From LMUY01 sp965199165 (lineage in GTDB: Bacteria > Pseudomonadota > Alphaproteobacteria > Acetobacterales > Acetobacteraceae): a DNA stretch of 64,000 nucleotides. Shown one piece after another: positions 55,483-64,000 of this stretch. The first letter of the stretch is position 1, and each line of letters opens with the position of its first letter. Under the pieces are notes generated by a model. The model was not told where the DNA came from, searched no databases, and saw only the letters and a program-made list of their open reading frames with translations. The stretch lies in assembly GCA_965199165.1 (NCBI GenBank), contig OZ240681.1:1612001-1676000 (forward strand), written 5' to 3'. The position numbers and the translations under genes are program-made.

Positions 55483-56049
55483 GTGAGTGTTTCACGTGAA
55501 ACACAACTCTACCGATACGTGAGGTTGCTCTTACGGTGGGGTGACAGGATCAACCTGACATCGCGCGGACGACAGTCGGAGTCCGCCCTAGTTGATCTCG
55601 TCGATGGATGCCTGACGATCGTGCCGCACCTCCCAGCGGGGGTCGACCGGATCATCGACCTTGGATCGGGTCAGGGCTTCCCAGCGATCCCCGTTGCCAT
55701 CGCGACAGGTCTGCCGATCGAAATGATCGAGGCGGACCGGCGCAAAGCGGCTTTCCTGACCACAGCGATGGCGGAACTGGGGCTGTCCGGCGCGGTCCAC
55801 CGAGTTCGCATTGAAGACGCAACGCTGGCCCCCGCGCTATGCGTCACGGCAAGAGCCCTGGCCCCAGTCGACGTGCTGATCAAGCTTGCCGCCCCGCTGC
55901 TGGCTCGCGACGGGTGCGGGTTATTCCTGAAAGGAGCGGCAGCGGCGGCGGAACTGCTGGATGTCCCGCCACATCCGAGCTTCCAGGTTGAACTGTTGGG
56001 GACGGACCGACCGCCGATCACCCTCGTCAAGGTGACCAAGCTCCGCTAA
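55483..56049 (+). CDS. rsmG: 16S rRNA (guanine527-N7)-methyltransferase
   Basis: A 188-residue RsmG (GidB) protein that methylates 16S rRNA G527. AdoMet-binding motif IIDLGSGQGFPAIPVAIA (about 58-75) and NLTSRG are typical. GTG start at 55483; codons 2-7 (SVSRET) coincide with a parS site. mnmG (gidA), which usually precedes it, is absent; tRNA-Gly precedes instead. parA follows after 9 bases. Confidence 0.94.
   Translation: MSVSRETQLYRYVRLLLRWGDRINLTSRGRQSESALVDLVDGCLTIVPHLPAGVDRIIDLGSGQGFPAIPVAIATGLPIEMIEADRRKAAFLTTAMAELGLSGAVHRVRIEDATLAPALCVTARALAPVDVLIKLAAPLLARDGCGLFLKGAAAAAELLDVPPHPSFQVELLGTDRPPITLVKVTKLR
55488..55503. promoter_or_regulatory. parS centromere site
   Basis: The perfect 16-base palindrome TGTTTCACGTGAAACA, identical to the consensus parS bound by ParB, lies inside the first codons of rsmG. 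It marks the origin-proximal chromosome segment and is expected to nucleate ParB spreading over the neighbouring parAB genes. Confidence 0.93.
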
Positions 56050-56058
56050 AGCGGAGTC

Positions 56059-56871
56059 GTGAGCACCCCTCTACAAACCCTGCCACCGCACATCATCGCC
56101 GTAGCGAACCAGAAAGGTGGCGTTGGCAAGACAACCACTGCATTGAACCTCGGGACGGCGCTCGCTTTGGCAGGTCAGCGCGTGCTGATCGTCGACTTGG
56201 ATCCCCAGGCGAATGCTTCGACTGGCCTAGACATCTCACGGGTGGACCGCGATCCAGGCTGCTACGGCATGATCACCGGACGCAATCCGCCCGCCGAGTG
56301 CATTCGTGCAACCGCAGTCGCTGGTCTGTCCATCATGCCGGCCGAGAGTGACCTTGCCGGTGCAGAGGTTGAACTCGTCAACCAGCCACGACGTGAGTTC
56401 CGCCTGCAAGAGGCACTCGCTCATGTCTGCGACGTGGCCATCGTCATCATCGATTGCCCGCCAAGCCTCGGTCTTCTCACGCTCAACGGCCTCGTGGCAG
56501 CCAGCTCCATCATGGTGCCACTCCAGTGCGAGTTCTTCGCCCTCGAAGGTCTGAGCCAACTTGCGCAAACCGTGGATCGCGTCCGCGCCGCCTTCAACCA
56601 TCGGGCCATCATCGACAGCATCGTACTGACGATGTTTGACCGCCGTAACAACCTATCGGAGCTTGTCGCTGCGGACGCGAGGAGCTTTTTCGGCAGGCGG
56701 GTGTTCGATACCGTCATCCCGCGCAGCGTCCGGGTTTCCGAAGCGCCGAGCCATGGCAAGCCCGTCATGCTCTACGATCCGAAGTCGCAGGGTGCGCAAG
56801 CCTATGCGAGACTGGGCGCCGAACTGAGCCAGCGTCTCTCGCTGTCGCAGCCGTCCCCCGCTTTCGCGTGA
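56059..56871 (+). CDS. parA: Chromosome-partitioning ATPase ParA
   Basis: A 270-residue deviant Walker ATPase that moves ParB-parS complexes. NQKGGVGKTTTALNLGTALA holds the deviant Walker A, LIVDLDPQANAS and IIDCPPSLGLLTLN the other nucleotide motifs. GTG start at 56059, close after rsmG. The stop overlaps parB (GTGA). Confidence 0.95.
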   Translation: MSTPLQTLPPHIIAVANQKGGVGKTTTALNLGTALALAGQRVLIVDLDPQANASTGLDISRVDRDPGCYGMITGRNPPAECIRATAVAGLSIMPAESDLAGAEVELVNQPRREFRLQEALAHVCDVAIVIIDCPPSLGLLTLNGLVAASSIMVPLQCEFFALEGLSQLAQTVDRVRAAFNHRAIIDSIVLTMFDRRNNLSELVAADARSFFGRRVFDTVIPRSVRVSEAPSHGKPVMLYDPKSQGAQAYARLGAELSQRLSLSQPSPAFA

Positions 56872-57728
56872 AAGACAGCGCCCCCAGGCTCGGCCGCGGA
56901 TTGGCCGCGTTGCTTGGAGACAGCCCGGTCGCGTCCACTCCGGCCGTGGGTATGGTGCCGACGGCAGCACTGGCTCCGAGCACGTTCCAACCGCGTGGGC
57001 CGATCGAGGAGCAGGATCTCACCGAACTCGCGGACTCGATCCGGACGCAAGGTATCTTGCAGCCGATCTTGGTGCGGCCGAGTGCCTCCCAGCCGGGACA
57101 CTTCCAGATCATCGCCGGGGAACGACGATGGCGTGCTGCCAAACTGGTCGGCCTTGCCGCCGTCCCTTGCTTCATCCGCGACTTGTCTGACACCTCGGCG
57201 AGCGCCGCAGCCCTCGTCGAGAACCTCCAGCGCAAAGACCTCAATCCGATCGAGGAGGCAGAAGGGTTTCGGCGACTCATCGACGAATTCGGTCTCACAC
57301 AGGAAGAGCTTGGCGCGGCCATCGGCAAGTCGCGGAGCCACGTGGCCAATCTCCTGCGGTTGCTGGCCTTGCCGCCGCAGGTGATCGGTTACGTTCGAGC
57401 TGGGACGTTGACGGCGGGCCATGCGCGCGCTGCCCTCGCATGTCCCGATCCTGCCGCCGCGGCCGACCGGATGGTCAGTCTGGGATTGAACGTGCGACAG
57501 GCCGAGGCACTCGCCTTGCCCAAGGCGCAGCCTACCCAGCCTTCCACCCACAAGACGACCTCCTTCGAAGACGGCGCTGCCAACCTGCGTGCTGTGGAAG
57601 CCGACTTGTCCGAGCAGCTTGGCCTAGCCGTGTCCATCAGCTTCAATGGCCGTGGCGGTGCTGTCACCCTGCGCTACCAAACGCTCGACCAACTCGACCA
57701 CATCATCGCGCGTTTGGGGCGAGGCTGA
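56868..57728 (+). CDS. parB: Chromosome-partitioning protein ParB
   Basis: A 286-residue CTP-dependent clamp that binds parS. N-terminal RLGRGLAALLG contacts ParA; the CTP-binding motif is GERRWRA (about 84-90); LVENLQRKDLNPIEEAEGF and the helix-turn-helix LTQEELGAAIGKSRSHVAN read parS; a C-terminal dimer domain follows. GTG start overlaps parA. Convergent with holA at 12 bases. Confidence 0.95.
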   Translation: MKDSAPRLGRGLAALLGDSPVASTPAVGMVPTAALAPSTFQPRGPIEEQDLTELADSIRTQGILQPILVRPSASQPGHFQIIAGERRWRAAKLVGLAAVPCFIRDLSDTSASAAALVENLQRKDLNPIEEAEGFRRLIDEFGLTQEELGAAIGKSRSHVANLLRLLALPPQVIGYVRAGTLTAGHARAALACPDPAAAADRMVSLGLNVRQAEALALPKAQPTQPSTHKTTSFEDGAANLRAVEADLSEQLGLAVSISFNGRGGAVTLRYQTLDQLDHIIARLGRG

Positions 57729-57740
57729 GAACGACCGCTC

Positions 57741-58745
57741 TTATGCCTGGGTGGCCCTTGCAGCCGCGGCGCGTAAGACGTGGCCGGCGATCGCGACGTC
57801 CGGCGAGGCTGCCCGCTTGCAAGCCATGTCTGCGTCCCGGATCACCCGACCGAGCGCTTCAAGGCGAGCCACCGTCCATCGCTGGACCGCCTGCATGAAG
57901 CCGGGGAGCTGCCGTGGGAACACTGGAGGCTGTAGACTGCGGGCGGCGTCCTCCATGCTGCGTCCCTCTTCCATCAACAAGCGGACTTTCAACAGCCGCT
58001 GCACCTCGTTCGACATCACGGCAAGCACACCTGGTCCGCTGGCTCCCTCCCGCGCCAGTTCCGCCATCAAGTCGTCACATCGCTTCATTTGGCCGCTCAG
58101 TGCCGCAGACACTGCCAACCCGAGCGTTGCATCCAAGCCGATCGAGCAGCATGCTTGCGCAGTCTCCAGCGAGATGACGTCCGCGCCTGCGGCGAAGAGG
58201 CACAGCTTTTCCAACTCCCCCTGTCGCTGGGCGCTTTCGCCGGCAAGTTCTTGCGTCAGGTAGGCAAGGGCACTTGCCTCCGCGGCAAGACCAGCGACGG
58301 CCAAGGTGCGCTTGATCTCGTTCGCCAGGCTGGCGCCGCTTTCGGAGTAGCATCCGATCACCGCCCAGGAGGGATGCTTCTCGGCCATCGTCCGAAGCTT
58401 GGAGCGAGGGGTCAACGTTGCCGCTTCCAACAGCACCAGCGCGTCGGCGCGATGGTCCGACAGGCCGTTCAACACCGCCGCCAGCCCGTCAGTCGCATCT
58501 TGGACGCGGATCACCCGACGCCCCCCGCCCAGCGCCAGACTGCTCATCTCGTCACGCAGACGGGTATGCTCCTCGCGCGTCAGCACCGTCGACCGGAATG
58601 GGTCTGCGGATGCACCCAACACGGCTCGGGTCGCCGCGGAAACGTAGTCGCGCATCCGCCCCATGTCGTCGCCGTAGAACAGGATACCGATATAAGGCGC
58701 CGGGTCATGCAACACCGCCGGCACGCGGTGGCTGGAGATCTTCAC
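57741..58745 (-). CDS. holA: DNA polymerase III subunit delta
   Basis: A 334-residue clamp-loader subunit that opens the beta clamp. N-terminal LFYGDDMGRMRDYVSA and middle ALVLLEAATLTPRSKLRTMAE, with C-terminal collar helices (EVQRLLKVRLLMEEG). Alpha-type length. It follows lptE at 3 bases in the leuS-lptE-holA run. Confidence 0.92.
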   Translation of the reverse strand: MKISSHRVPAVLHDPAPYIGILFYGDDMGRMRDYVSAATRAVLGASADPFRSTVLTREEHTRLRDEMSSLALGGGRRVIRVQDATDGLAAVLNGLSDHRADALVLLEAATLTPRSKLRTMAEKHPSWAVIGCYSESGASLANEIKRTLAVAGLAAEASALAYLTQELAGESAQRQGELEKLCLFAAGADVISLETAQACCSIGLDATLGLAVSAALSGQMKRCDDLMAELAREGASGPGVLAVMSNEVQRLLKVRLLMEEGRSMEDAARSLQPPVFPRQLPGFMQAVQRWTVARLEALGRVIRDADMACKRAASPDVAIAGHVLRAAAARATQA

Positions 58746-58748
58746 CGC

Positions 58749-59279
58749 CTACCCGGCCATGTCCCGCCGTGCGAAGTAGGATGCCAGCTGCAGCGTAATC
58801 TGGCTGGCAATCGCATCCGCAATGCGGCGCTGTGCCGACTCGCTGGCAAGGTCGGCCTCGAAATACTGCTGGTCGATGATGTTCAACCCGTCGAGCGCCC
58901 GTGCCGTTCCACTGGTCACCAGCGTGCTAGCCGTGTCCAACGACTTCAGGAACCAGTTTGCCGTGCCAACCTGCCTGATGCGGGTAACGGTCGAATCCTG
59001 CTGGACCCCAATGCTGTCGGAGCTGATCCCGAAGGCGACCGTCAACTGGTATTGCTTGGCCAGCGCCTCGTCGGAGTTCGACAGCCGCTGCTGCAGTGCC
59101 TGTCGAAGCAGCTGGCCCGGGCGGTCAGGCAAGGGAGCGACGTCGATCAATCCCAGCTCGTGCCGGGCTGGGCTGGAACTCCCCTTCACGGCATAGACCG
59201 GCCGGAACCCACAGCCCGACACCGCTGAAGCCAGCGTCATGAGGACGCCGCGACGGCCGAGACGAGGGGCGCTTGTCAT
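58749..59279 (-). CDS. lptE: LPS-assembly lipoprotein LptE
   Basis: A 176-residue lipoprotein partner of LptD in LPS transport to the outer leaflet. Tat-like or Sec signal with lipobox SAVSGC (Cys near 23), then GFRPVYAVKG and the domain LGLIDVAPLPDRPGQLLRQA. ATG at 59279 overlaps the leuS stop by four bases, the conserved leuS-lptE-holA order. Confidence 0.9.
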   Translation of the reverse strand: MTSAPRLGRRGVLMTLASAVSGCGFRPVYAVKGSSSPARHELGLIDVAPLPDRPGQLLRQALQQRLSNSDEALAKQYQLTVAFGISSDSIGVQQDSTVTRIRQVGTANWFLKSLDTASTLVTSGTARALDGLNIIDQQYFEADLASESAQRRIADAIASQITLQLASYFARRDMAG

Positions 59280-61897
59280 CGATCCCGTTCCCGGACCACG
59301 AAGCTGACGATCCGGCGGGGCACGTAGACTTGCTTGATGATCGTCTTGCCTGCCAACAGGCGAGCGACATTGGGCTCGTTGGTCGCCGCCGCCACCACGG
59401 CTGCCTCGGCGGCATCCGTTGGCACATCCACCGTCCCGCGTAGTTTGCCCCCGATCTGGACCGCGATCGTCATGGAGGTTTCTGTGAGCATAGCCGGGTC
59501 GGCGACGGGCCAGGTGAGGTCGGGCGAGGCTGTTCCGGGGTGCAGACGGCTGAGGATGTCGCAGGCGAGGTGCGGCATCATCGGCGCTGCCAGCCGCGCG
59601 AACACATCCACGGCACCTCGAACCTCCGTCGCACCGGCTTCATCCGCCGCCTCCAGGCTGCGATGGCGGTCGACGATCGCGTTCAGCAGTTCATGGAGAC
59701 GGGCCACGGCGACGTTGAACGCGAATTGGTCCAGCGCCAGCGTCACGCTGCTGATCGTGCGGTGGACCATGCGCGTCAGTGGAGTGTCGACGGGGGCTGC
59801 TGCCGTGTCATACCCCAGCTTGGTCACCGCCTGGGTGAGCCGGTGCAGGCGCTGGGTGAACCGGTACGCGCCGGCGATCCCGGTTTCCGTCCACTCCATA
59901 TCGCGCTCGGGCGGATTGTCCGACAGCACGAACCATCGTGCCGTGTCGGCGCCGTAGCGGGCGATGATGTCTCGTGGATCGATCGTGTTGCGGCGCGACT
60001 TCGACATCTTGTCGATCGCGGTCACTGTGACGCGTCCGCCTGTCGTCCGCTCGCGCACGGAGCCGTCCGCCTGACGCTCGACCTCCGTCGGATAGAGCCA
60101 CCGGCCGTCGGCCGCACGATAGCTCTCATGCGTCACCATCCCCTGGGTGAACAGCCCGGCAAACGGCTCGTCGACTTCGACCAGGTTTGCCGTGTGCATG
60201 GCCCGGACGAAGAAGCGGGCATACAGCAGGTGCAGGATCGCATGGTCGATGCCACCGACATATTGGTCGACCGGCATCCAGTGTGCCGCCGCCGCCGCCG
60301 CAACCGGCTCGGCCGCCGAGGGGCTGCAGAACCTGGCAAAATACCAGGAGCTGTCGACGAACGTGTCCAATGTATCGGTTTCGCGTTCCGCCCGGCCACC
60401 GCATCGCGGGCAAGGCACCACACGCCATGCATCGTGCCGATCCAGCGGGTTGCCCGGCAGGTCGAACCGCACGTCCTCCGGCAGGACGACGGGCAGGTCG
60501 GCCTCCGGCACCGGCACGATGCCACAGGCCGGGCAATGCACGACGGGGATGGGACAACCCCAGTAGCGCTGTCGGCTGACGCCCCAATCGCGCATGCGCC
60601 AGTTGACGACGCCGTCGCCCTGCCCGAACTCGACCAGCCGGCGGACGACGTCCGCCATGGCGTCGACATTGGGCAGGCCGTCCAGGAAAGCCGAGTTGAT
60701 CATGACGCCAGGCCCGTCATAAGCCTTCGCGCCGATCTGGAACGACGATCCCTGCTCGCCCGGTGGCAGCACGACGGGTATGACGGGCAGGCTGTATTTC
60801 CGTGCGAAGTCGAGGTCCCGCTGATCGCCGCAAGGGCAGCCGAAGATCGCCCCGGTGCCGTACTCCATCAAGACGAAGTTGGCGATCCAGACGGGGATGG
60901 CACGCCCGTCGAAAGAATGGCGCACGTGGAAGCCAGTTTCGAAGCCGCGCTTCTCGGCACTTTCGATCGCAGCCTCGCTCGTGCCCAAGGCACGGCACTC
61001 CGCGATGAAGGCGGCGGCGTGGGGGTTTGCCGCCGCGGCCGCCGCGGCCAGCGGGTGCTCCGGCGCTATCGCCAGGAACGACATGCCGAATACGGTGTCG
61101 GGCCGCGTCGTGTAGACTTCGACCTCCGACATGCCGGCCACCGTCTGCTCGAGCGTGAAGCGGATCCGTGCACCCTCGCTGCGCCCGATCCACTTGGCCT
61201 GCATGGCCCGCACCCGCTCGGGCCAACGGGTCAGGCCAGGCAGCGCCTCCAATAGGTCGGGCGCGAACTTGGTGATGCGAAAGAACCACTGCGCCAACTG
61301 CCGCTTCTCGACGGGCGCGCCGGATCGCCAGCCACGCCCATCCACCACCTGCTCGTTGGCCAGCACGGTCTCGTCGACCGGGTCCCAGTTCACCCAGCTT
61401 AGCCGACGGTCGACCAAGCCCATGCGCAGGAACGCCAGGAACAGCTTCTGCTGTTGGCCGTAATATGCGGGATCGCAGGTCGCGAACTCGCGGGACCAGT
61501 CGATCGAAAGTCCCATCCGCTGCAACTCGGTGCGCATGGCGGCAATGTTGCGCCACGTCCATTCCGCCGGATGCACGTTGCGCTCGCGCGCGGCGTTCTC
61601 CGCCGGCAGGCCGAATGCGTCCCATCCCATGGGATGCAGCACATCGAAGCCGCAGGCGCGCTTGTAGCGCGCGACCACATCGCCCAGCGTGTAGTTGCGG
61701 ACATGACCCATATGGATGTTCCCGCTCGGATACGGAAACATCTCCAGGACGTAGTATTTCGGCCGTCCGTCGGCGGGCACGTCGTCGACGCGGAAGGCGC
61801 CGGTCGCATCCCAATGCCGCTGCCACTTCGCCTCGATCGCAGCGAAGTCATACCCCGATGCGTGGTCCGCGCCGGGTTTCGAGGAGATGTCTTGCAT
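59276..61897 (-). CDS. leuS: Leucine-tRNA ligase
   Basis: An 873-residue class I synthetase. HIGH form PYPSGNIHMGHVRNY, editing domain with YTTRPDTVFGMSFL, KMSKS form DKMSKSRRNT, C-terminal tRNA-binding domain ending in VQIGGKLRGTVDV. ATG at 61897. It heads the leuS-lptE-holA operon, downstream of DUF3576. Confidence 0.95.
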   Translation of the reverse strand: MQDISSKPGADHASGYDFAAIEAKWQRHWDATGAFRVDDVPADGRPKYYVLEMFPYPSGNIHMGHVRNYTLGDVVARYKRACGFDVLHPMGWDAFGLPAENAARERNVHPAEWTWRNIAAMRTELQRMGLSIDWSREFATCDPAYYGQQQKLFLAFLRMGLVDRRLSWVNWDPVDETVLANEQVVDGRGWRSGAPVEKRQLAQWFFRITKFAPDLLEALPGLTRWPERVRAMQAKWIGRSEGARIRFTLEQTVAGMSEVEVYTTRPDTVFGMSFLAIAPEHPLAAAAAAANPHAAAFIAECRALGTSEAAIESAEKRGFETGFHVRHSFDGRAIPVWIANFVLMEYGTGAIFGCPCGDQRDLDFARKYSLPVIPVVLPPGEQGSSFQIGAKAYDGPGVMINSAFLDGLPNVDAMADVVRRLVEFGQGDGVVNWRMRDWGVSRQRYWGCPIPVVHCPACGIVPVPEADLPVVLPEDVRFDLPGNPLDRHDAWRVVPCPRCGGRAERETDTLDTFVDSSWYFARFCSPSAAEPVAAAAAAHWMPVDQYVGGIDHAILHLLYARFFVRAMHTANLVEVDEPFAGLFTQGMVTHESYRAADGRWLYPTEVERQADGSVRERTTGGRVTVTAIDKMSKSRRNTIDPRDIIARYGADTARWFVLSDNPPERDMEWTETGIAGAYRFTQRLHRLTQAVTKLGYDTAAAPVDTPLTRMVHRTISSVTLALDQFAFNVAVARLHELLNAIVDRHRSLEAADEAGATEVRGAVDVFARLAAPMMPHLACDILSRLHPGTASPDLTWPVADPAMLTETSMTIAVQIGGKLRGTVDVPTDAAEAAVVAAATNEPNVARLLAGKTIIKQVYVPRRIVSFVVRERDR

Positions 61898-61933
61898 TCG
61901 TGGCTCACACCCATGCGGGCATGGCGTCTGGCG

Positions 61934-62467
61934 TCACTGGCTGGCGGTCTGCGCCCTCAGCTCGCGCGCCCGCGCCAGCACTTTGTTCTCGATCTCGCCC
62001 GTGGTCGTCTGGCTCACGGCCGCGTCGACCCATTGGCCATTTTGCTGCACTTGCCGGAACACCGACACGCGGATGCCATCGGCACGAAGCTGCCGCCCGA
62101 GTATGTAGGCGGTCGCCTTGAACCGCTCCCCGGCCGCACTCGGCGGCTGATACCAGTCGGTGATGATCACGCCGCCAAACGGGTCCGCCGAGGCAAGCGG
62201 CATGAACGCCAGCGTGTCCAACGCGCCGCGCCAGAGATAGGCGTTGACGCCAAGCGCCGCGCCGTCTTGGTCGCGCGCAGCGCCCGTGCCTTTGCCGATG
62301 CCGAACACGAGGCCAGCGTCGCCGCCCATCTTCCCGCGGTCGCCCTGGGTGCGGTAATCGTTGTACTCGTTGTCCGCCACGGGGCGGATGTTCTCGTTGC
62401 CGCTGCAAGCAGCCAGCAAGGCCAGGGTGATCAGCGGGAGTAAACGAGCGTTGCGACGAGTGACCAT
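61934..62467 (-). CDS. DUF3576 family lipoprotein
   Basis: A 177-residue lipoprotein (lipobox LALLAAC, Cys near 21) with the DUF3576 core GIGKGTGAARDQDGAALGVNAY, LASADPFGGVIITDWYQPP and RFKATAYILGRQLRADGIRV. Conserved upstream of leuS in alphaproteobacteria and likely involved in envelope assembly, though function is not established. ATG at 62467 (MVTRRNAR) chosen by proximity to the signal. Confidence 0.88.
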   Translation of the reverse strand: MVTRRNARLLPLITLALLAACSGNENIRPVADNEYNDYRTQGDRGKMGGDAGLVFGIGKGTGAARDQDGAALGVNAYLWRGALDTLAFMPLASADPFGGVIITDWYQPPSAAGERFKATAYILGRQLRADGIRVSVFRQVQQNGQWVDAAVSQTTTGEIENKVLARARELRAQTASQ

Positions 62468-62564
62468 TGTCCGCCTGCGAGGAAGTGCCGCTCTGATGCG
62501 GTTGCCCTGTCTACCGTGTGTTCCCGTGACCGCCAAGGACTTCGCGGTCCGCCGCCAAACGAAA

Positions 62565-62592
62565 ACGGGCGGCAGATTGCTCTGCCGCCCGT
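62565..62592 (-). terminator. Rho-independent terminator of the porin gene
   Basis: A perfect 12-bp stem ACGGGCGGCAGA/TCTGCCGCCCGT with a 4-base loop, followed on the minus strand by a T-rich run (TTTTCGTTT). It lies 22 bases after the porin stop. Confidence 0.85.
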
Positions 62593-62613
62593 GTCCGAAC
62601 CGTTGTCAGGCGT

Positions 62614-64000
62614 TTACCAGGCGAACGACGTGCCCAGCGCGAGGACGGACCCGCTGACCTTGTTGTTCAAGGCGTTGTTCGAGGCGCCGGTCAGGAAGTT
62701 GAAGCCGTTCTGACGACGCTCCTGCCAGACACCCGACGCATAGAGGGCGATGCCCGGCGCCAGCGAGTAGGTCGCGCCCGCCGCGACACCTTCTTCGTAA
62801 CGTTGTCCGCCGTGGACCGCCGTGGTGGGGATCGGCACGCCGAAGATCGTCGCGTTCGTCGCGGTCTGCTGGTCGCCTTCGCTGAAGGAGCGCAGGTAAT
62901 GTGCACCGAAGATCACCGGCCCGATCGTATAGCTGGCGCCGACGATCAGAGCCTGCGAGTTCGACTGCCCTGCGGCCAATAGGCCACCGTAGCCACCGCC
63001 GGCCGGCACGTTGTACTGACCATACTGGAAGTTGCCGCCAACGGTCAGACCGCCATAGGTGACGGCAAGGCCGAAGTCGCCCAAGCTCAGATCCCGCAAC
63101 GGGCTGTGCTTGGCATTCGGGAAGGTGAGGGTTGCGGTGTTCTGGCCGACACCGCTGTCGAGAACCCTGTTGGACCCGTCATAGGACACGGTGGTGGCGA
63201 CGCCGATCGGCCCGAACGTGCCGCGGTAGCGCAGCAGCGCCTCGAACGTGTTCTTGCGGCGAGCGTAATCGGCGGTCGAGGTGGATGACAGGTTGTCGCA
63301 GCCCGGAGTGGCGACGCCTTGCCCGGCGCTGACGATCTGGCCGAAGTTTGGCGAGGGGGCGCAGCCGGTGGAGTCACCATTTGCCGTTTGAGTCGTCGGC
63401 TCGTAGGACAGGCCGAAGTCGAAGCCGTAGAACTGCGGCGACAAATAAACGGCCTTCATGGTCGCATAGTTGTTGCCAACGTCGCCGAACGGCCAGTTGA
63501 TGACGATGTTGCCCGGCAGGAAGCCGGCCGGAAGGTCGCCGTTCAGGCCGCCGTCGTCGAAGTTTTCGAAGTTACCAGTCAGGTAGAGGCTGCTCGGCTG
63601 GTCGGAATCGCCAAGGCGCAGCGTGCCGAAACGGTCGGTGCCGAGGTAGCCCCACTCGCGACGCACGTAGGGGTCGTTACGCTGGTCCAAGCTGCTGGGA
63701 GAGCCGAAAACGCCGCCGCCAGCTGCGGTGTTGTTGTCGGTCCGCAACTCGATGGACGCACCATACTTCAGCCCGTTCGCGGCCACGCCGTCGAAGCCGG
63801 GATACAGCCGCATGTAGTTGATGAAGCCGTAGTTCGAAATCTTGTTGATACCGGCGTTTTCCGTGTTCGTCGCCGCCGAGGCAGCGCTGGTGGACGCCGT
63901 GCTCGAAGCCGCCGTCGACGTCACCGCACGTGACGAGTTCGCGTCGAACACACCGGCGTAGAACCGGAACCGGCCGTTCAGGCGGACGGTGACCGTGCCC
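62614..64000 (-). CDS. Outer-membrane porin, 5' end cut by window
   Basis: At least 461 C-terminal residues of a beta-barrel porin. The frame runs past the window end, with TVTVRLNGRFRFYAGVFDAN near its start of view. Alternating amphipathic strands and loops are evident (SNYGFINYMRLYPGFDG, YLGTDRFGTLRLGDSDQPS) and it ends with the C-terminal aromatic SVLALGTSFAW. The gene has a strong terminator. Low GC relative to the window average in loops. Substrate unknown; typical of Rhodospirillales porins. Confidence 0.88.
   Translation of the reverse strand, partial: GTVTVRLNGRFRFYAGVFDANSSRAVTSTAASSTASTSAASAATNTENAGINKISNYGFINYMRLYPGFDGVAANGLKYGASIELRTDNNTAAGGGVFGSPSSLDQRNDPYVRREWGYLGTDRFGTLRLGDSDQPSSLYLTGNFENFDDGGLNGDLPAGFLPGNIVINWPFGDVGNNYATMKAVYLSPQFYGFDFGLSYEPTTQTANGDSTGCAPSPNFGQIVSAGQGVATPGCDNLSSTSTADYARRKNTFEALLRYRGTFGPIGVATTVSYDGSNRVLDSGVGQNTATLTFPNAKHSPLRDLSLGDFGLAVTYGGLTVGGNFQYGQYNVPAGGGYGGLLAAGQSNSQALIVGASYTIGPVIFGAHYLRSFSEGDQQTATNATIFGVPIPTTAVHGGQRYEEGVAAGATYSLAPGIALYASGVWQERRQNGFNFLTGASNNALNNKVSGSVLALGTSFAW

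Overview
The window is a gene-dense (about 70% GC) chromosomal stretch of an alphaproteobacterium, most likely Acetobacteraceae/Rhodospirillales (inference). The support is an origin-proximal rsmG-parA-parB block with a perfect parS site facing a holA-lptE-leuS-DUF3576 run, the ileS-lspA-DUF3035-mutL cluster, argD-argF near hslO, a SAM-II riboswitch upstream of metZ, and LPS/porin biogenesis genes of a Gram-negative cell. Genes are closely packed, with many 4-base stop/start overlaps (ATGA, GTGA) and many GTG or TTG starts. No CRISPR array, prophage or plasmid module was seen.

Layout. 0-6.8 kb: ihfB end, a PLP decarboxylase, an inositol-phosphatase-like enzyme, coaE-dnaQ, secB, a histidine phosphatase, a Tim44-like protein and an orphan DNA methyltransferase. 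6.8-16.5 kb: a LutA-like Fe-S protein; an SPFH/HDAC-like/DUF192 overlapping operon; prpB with a coupled small ORF; coxG-coxD-GMC oxidoreductase; an orphan ModA-like binding protein; pyrF. 16.5-26.4 kb: phosphohexomutase-galU (nucleotide-sugar supply), maeB, tRNA-Leu(GAG), lipB with a coupled two-lobed aspartic protease, a glycosyltransferase and an amidase. 26.4-29.6 kb: the most accessory-looking part, with an IS110 transposase remnant that appears to have split a secreted-protein gene, a Tyr/Pro-rich secreted protein, an ATP-grasp protein and a YidB-like protein. 29.6-39 kb: ybbP-ybbA divergent from tesA-thpR-UDG, an M48 peptidase/DUF898 pair, yjbQ and mutL. 39-50.7 kb: DUF3035-lspA-ileS, cell-envelope lipoproteins, recX, argD-argF, hslO. 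50.7-64 kb: dsbD-like/folE, apaG-metZ under a SAM-II riboswitch, tRNA-Gly(CCC), rsmG with embedded parS, parA-parB, holA-lptE-leuS, DUF3576 and an outer-membrane porin cut by the window end.

Two families of dispersed palindromic repeats occur between genes. One is built on CCCTCTCCC/GGGTGAGGG and forms full copies near 3.8, 5.9 and 16.4 kb, plus a compact variant near 29.1 kb and half copies near 24.9 and 34.6 kb. The second, at 19.0 kb, is built on CGTCATCGCGAG/CTGGATCGCC. Two copies run into coding sequence: one appears to supply the C-terminal tail of the methyltransferase, and another lies across the possible N-terminus of pyrF.

Most of the window is housekeeping. The parts that deserve a second look are the split secreted gene, the repeat-derived protein tails, the overlapping metZ/tRNA-Gly promoters, the shared ybbA/tesA start palindrome, the coxGD-GMC group without any CO dehydrogenase, and the SPFH/HDAC/DUF192 operon.
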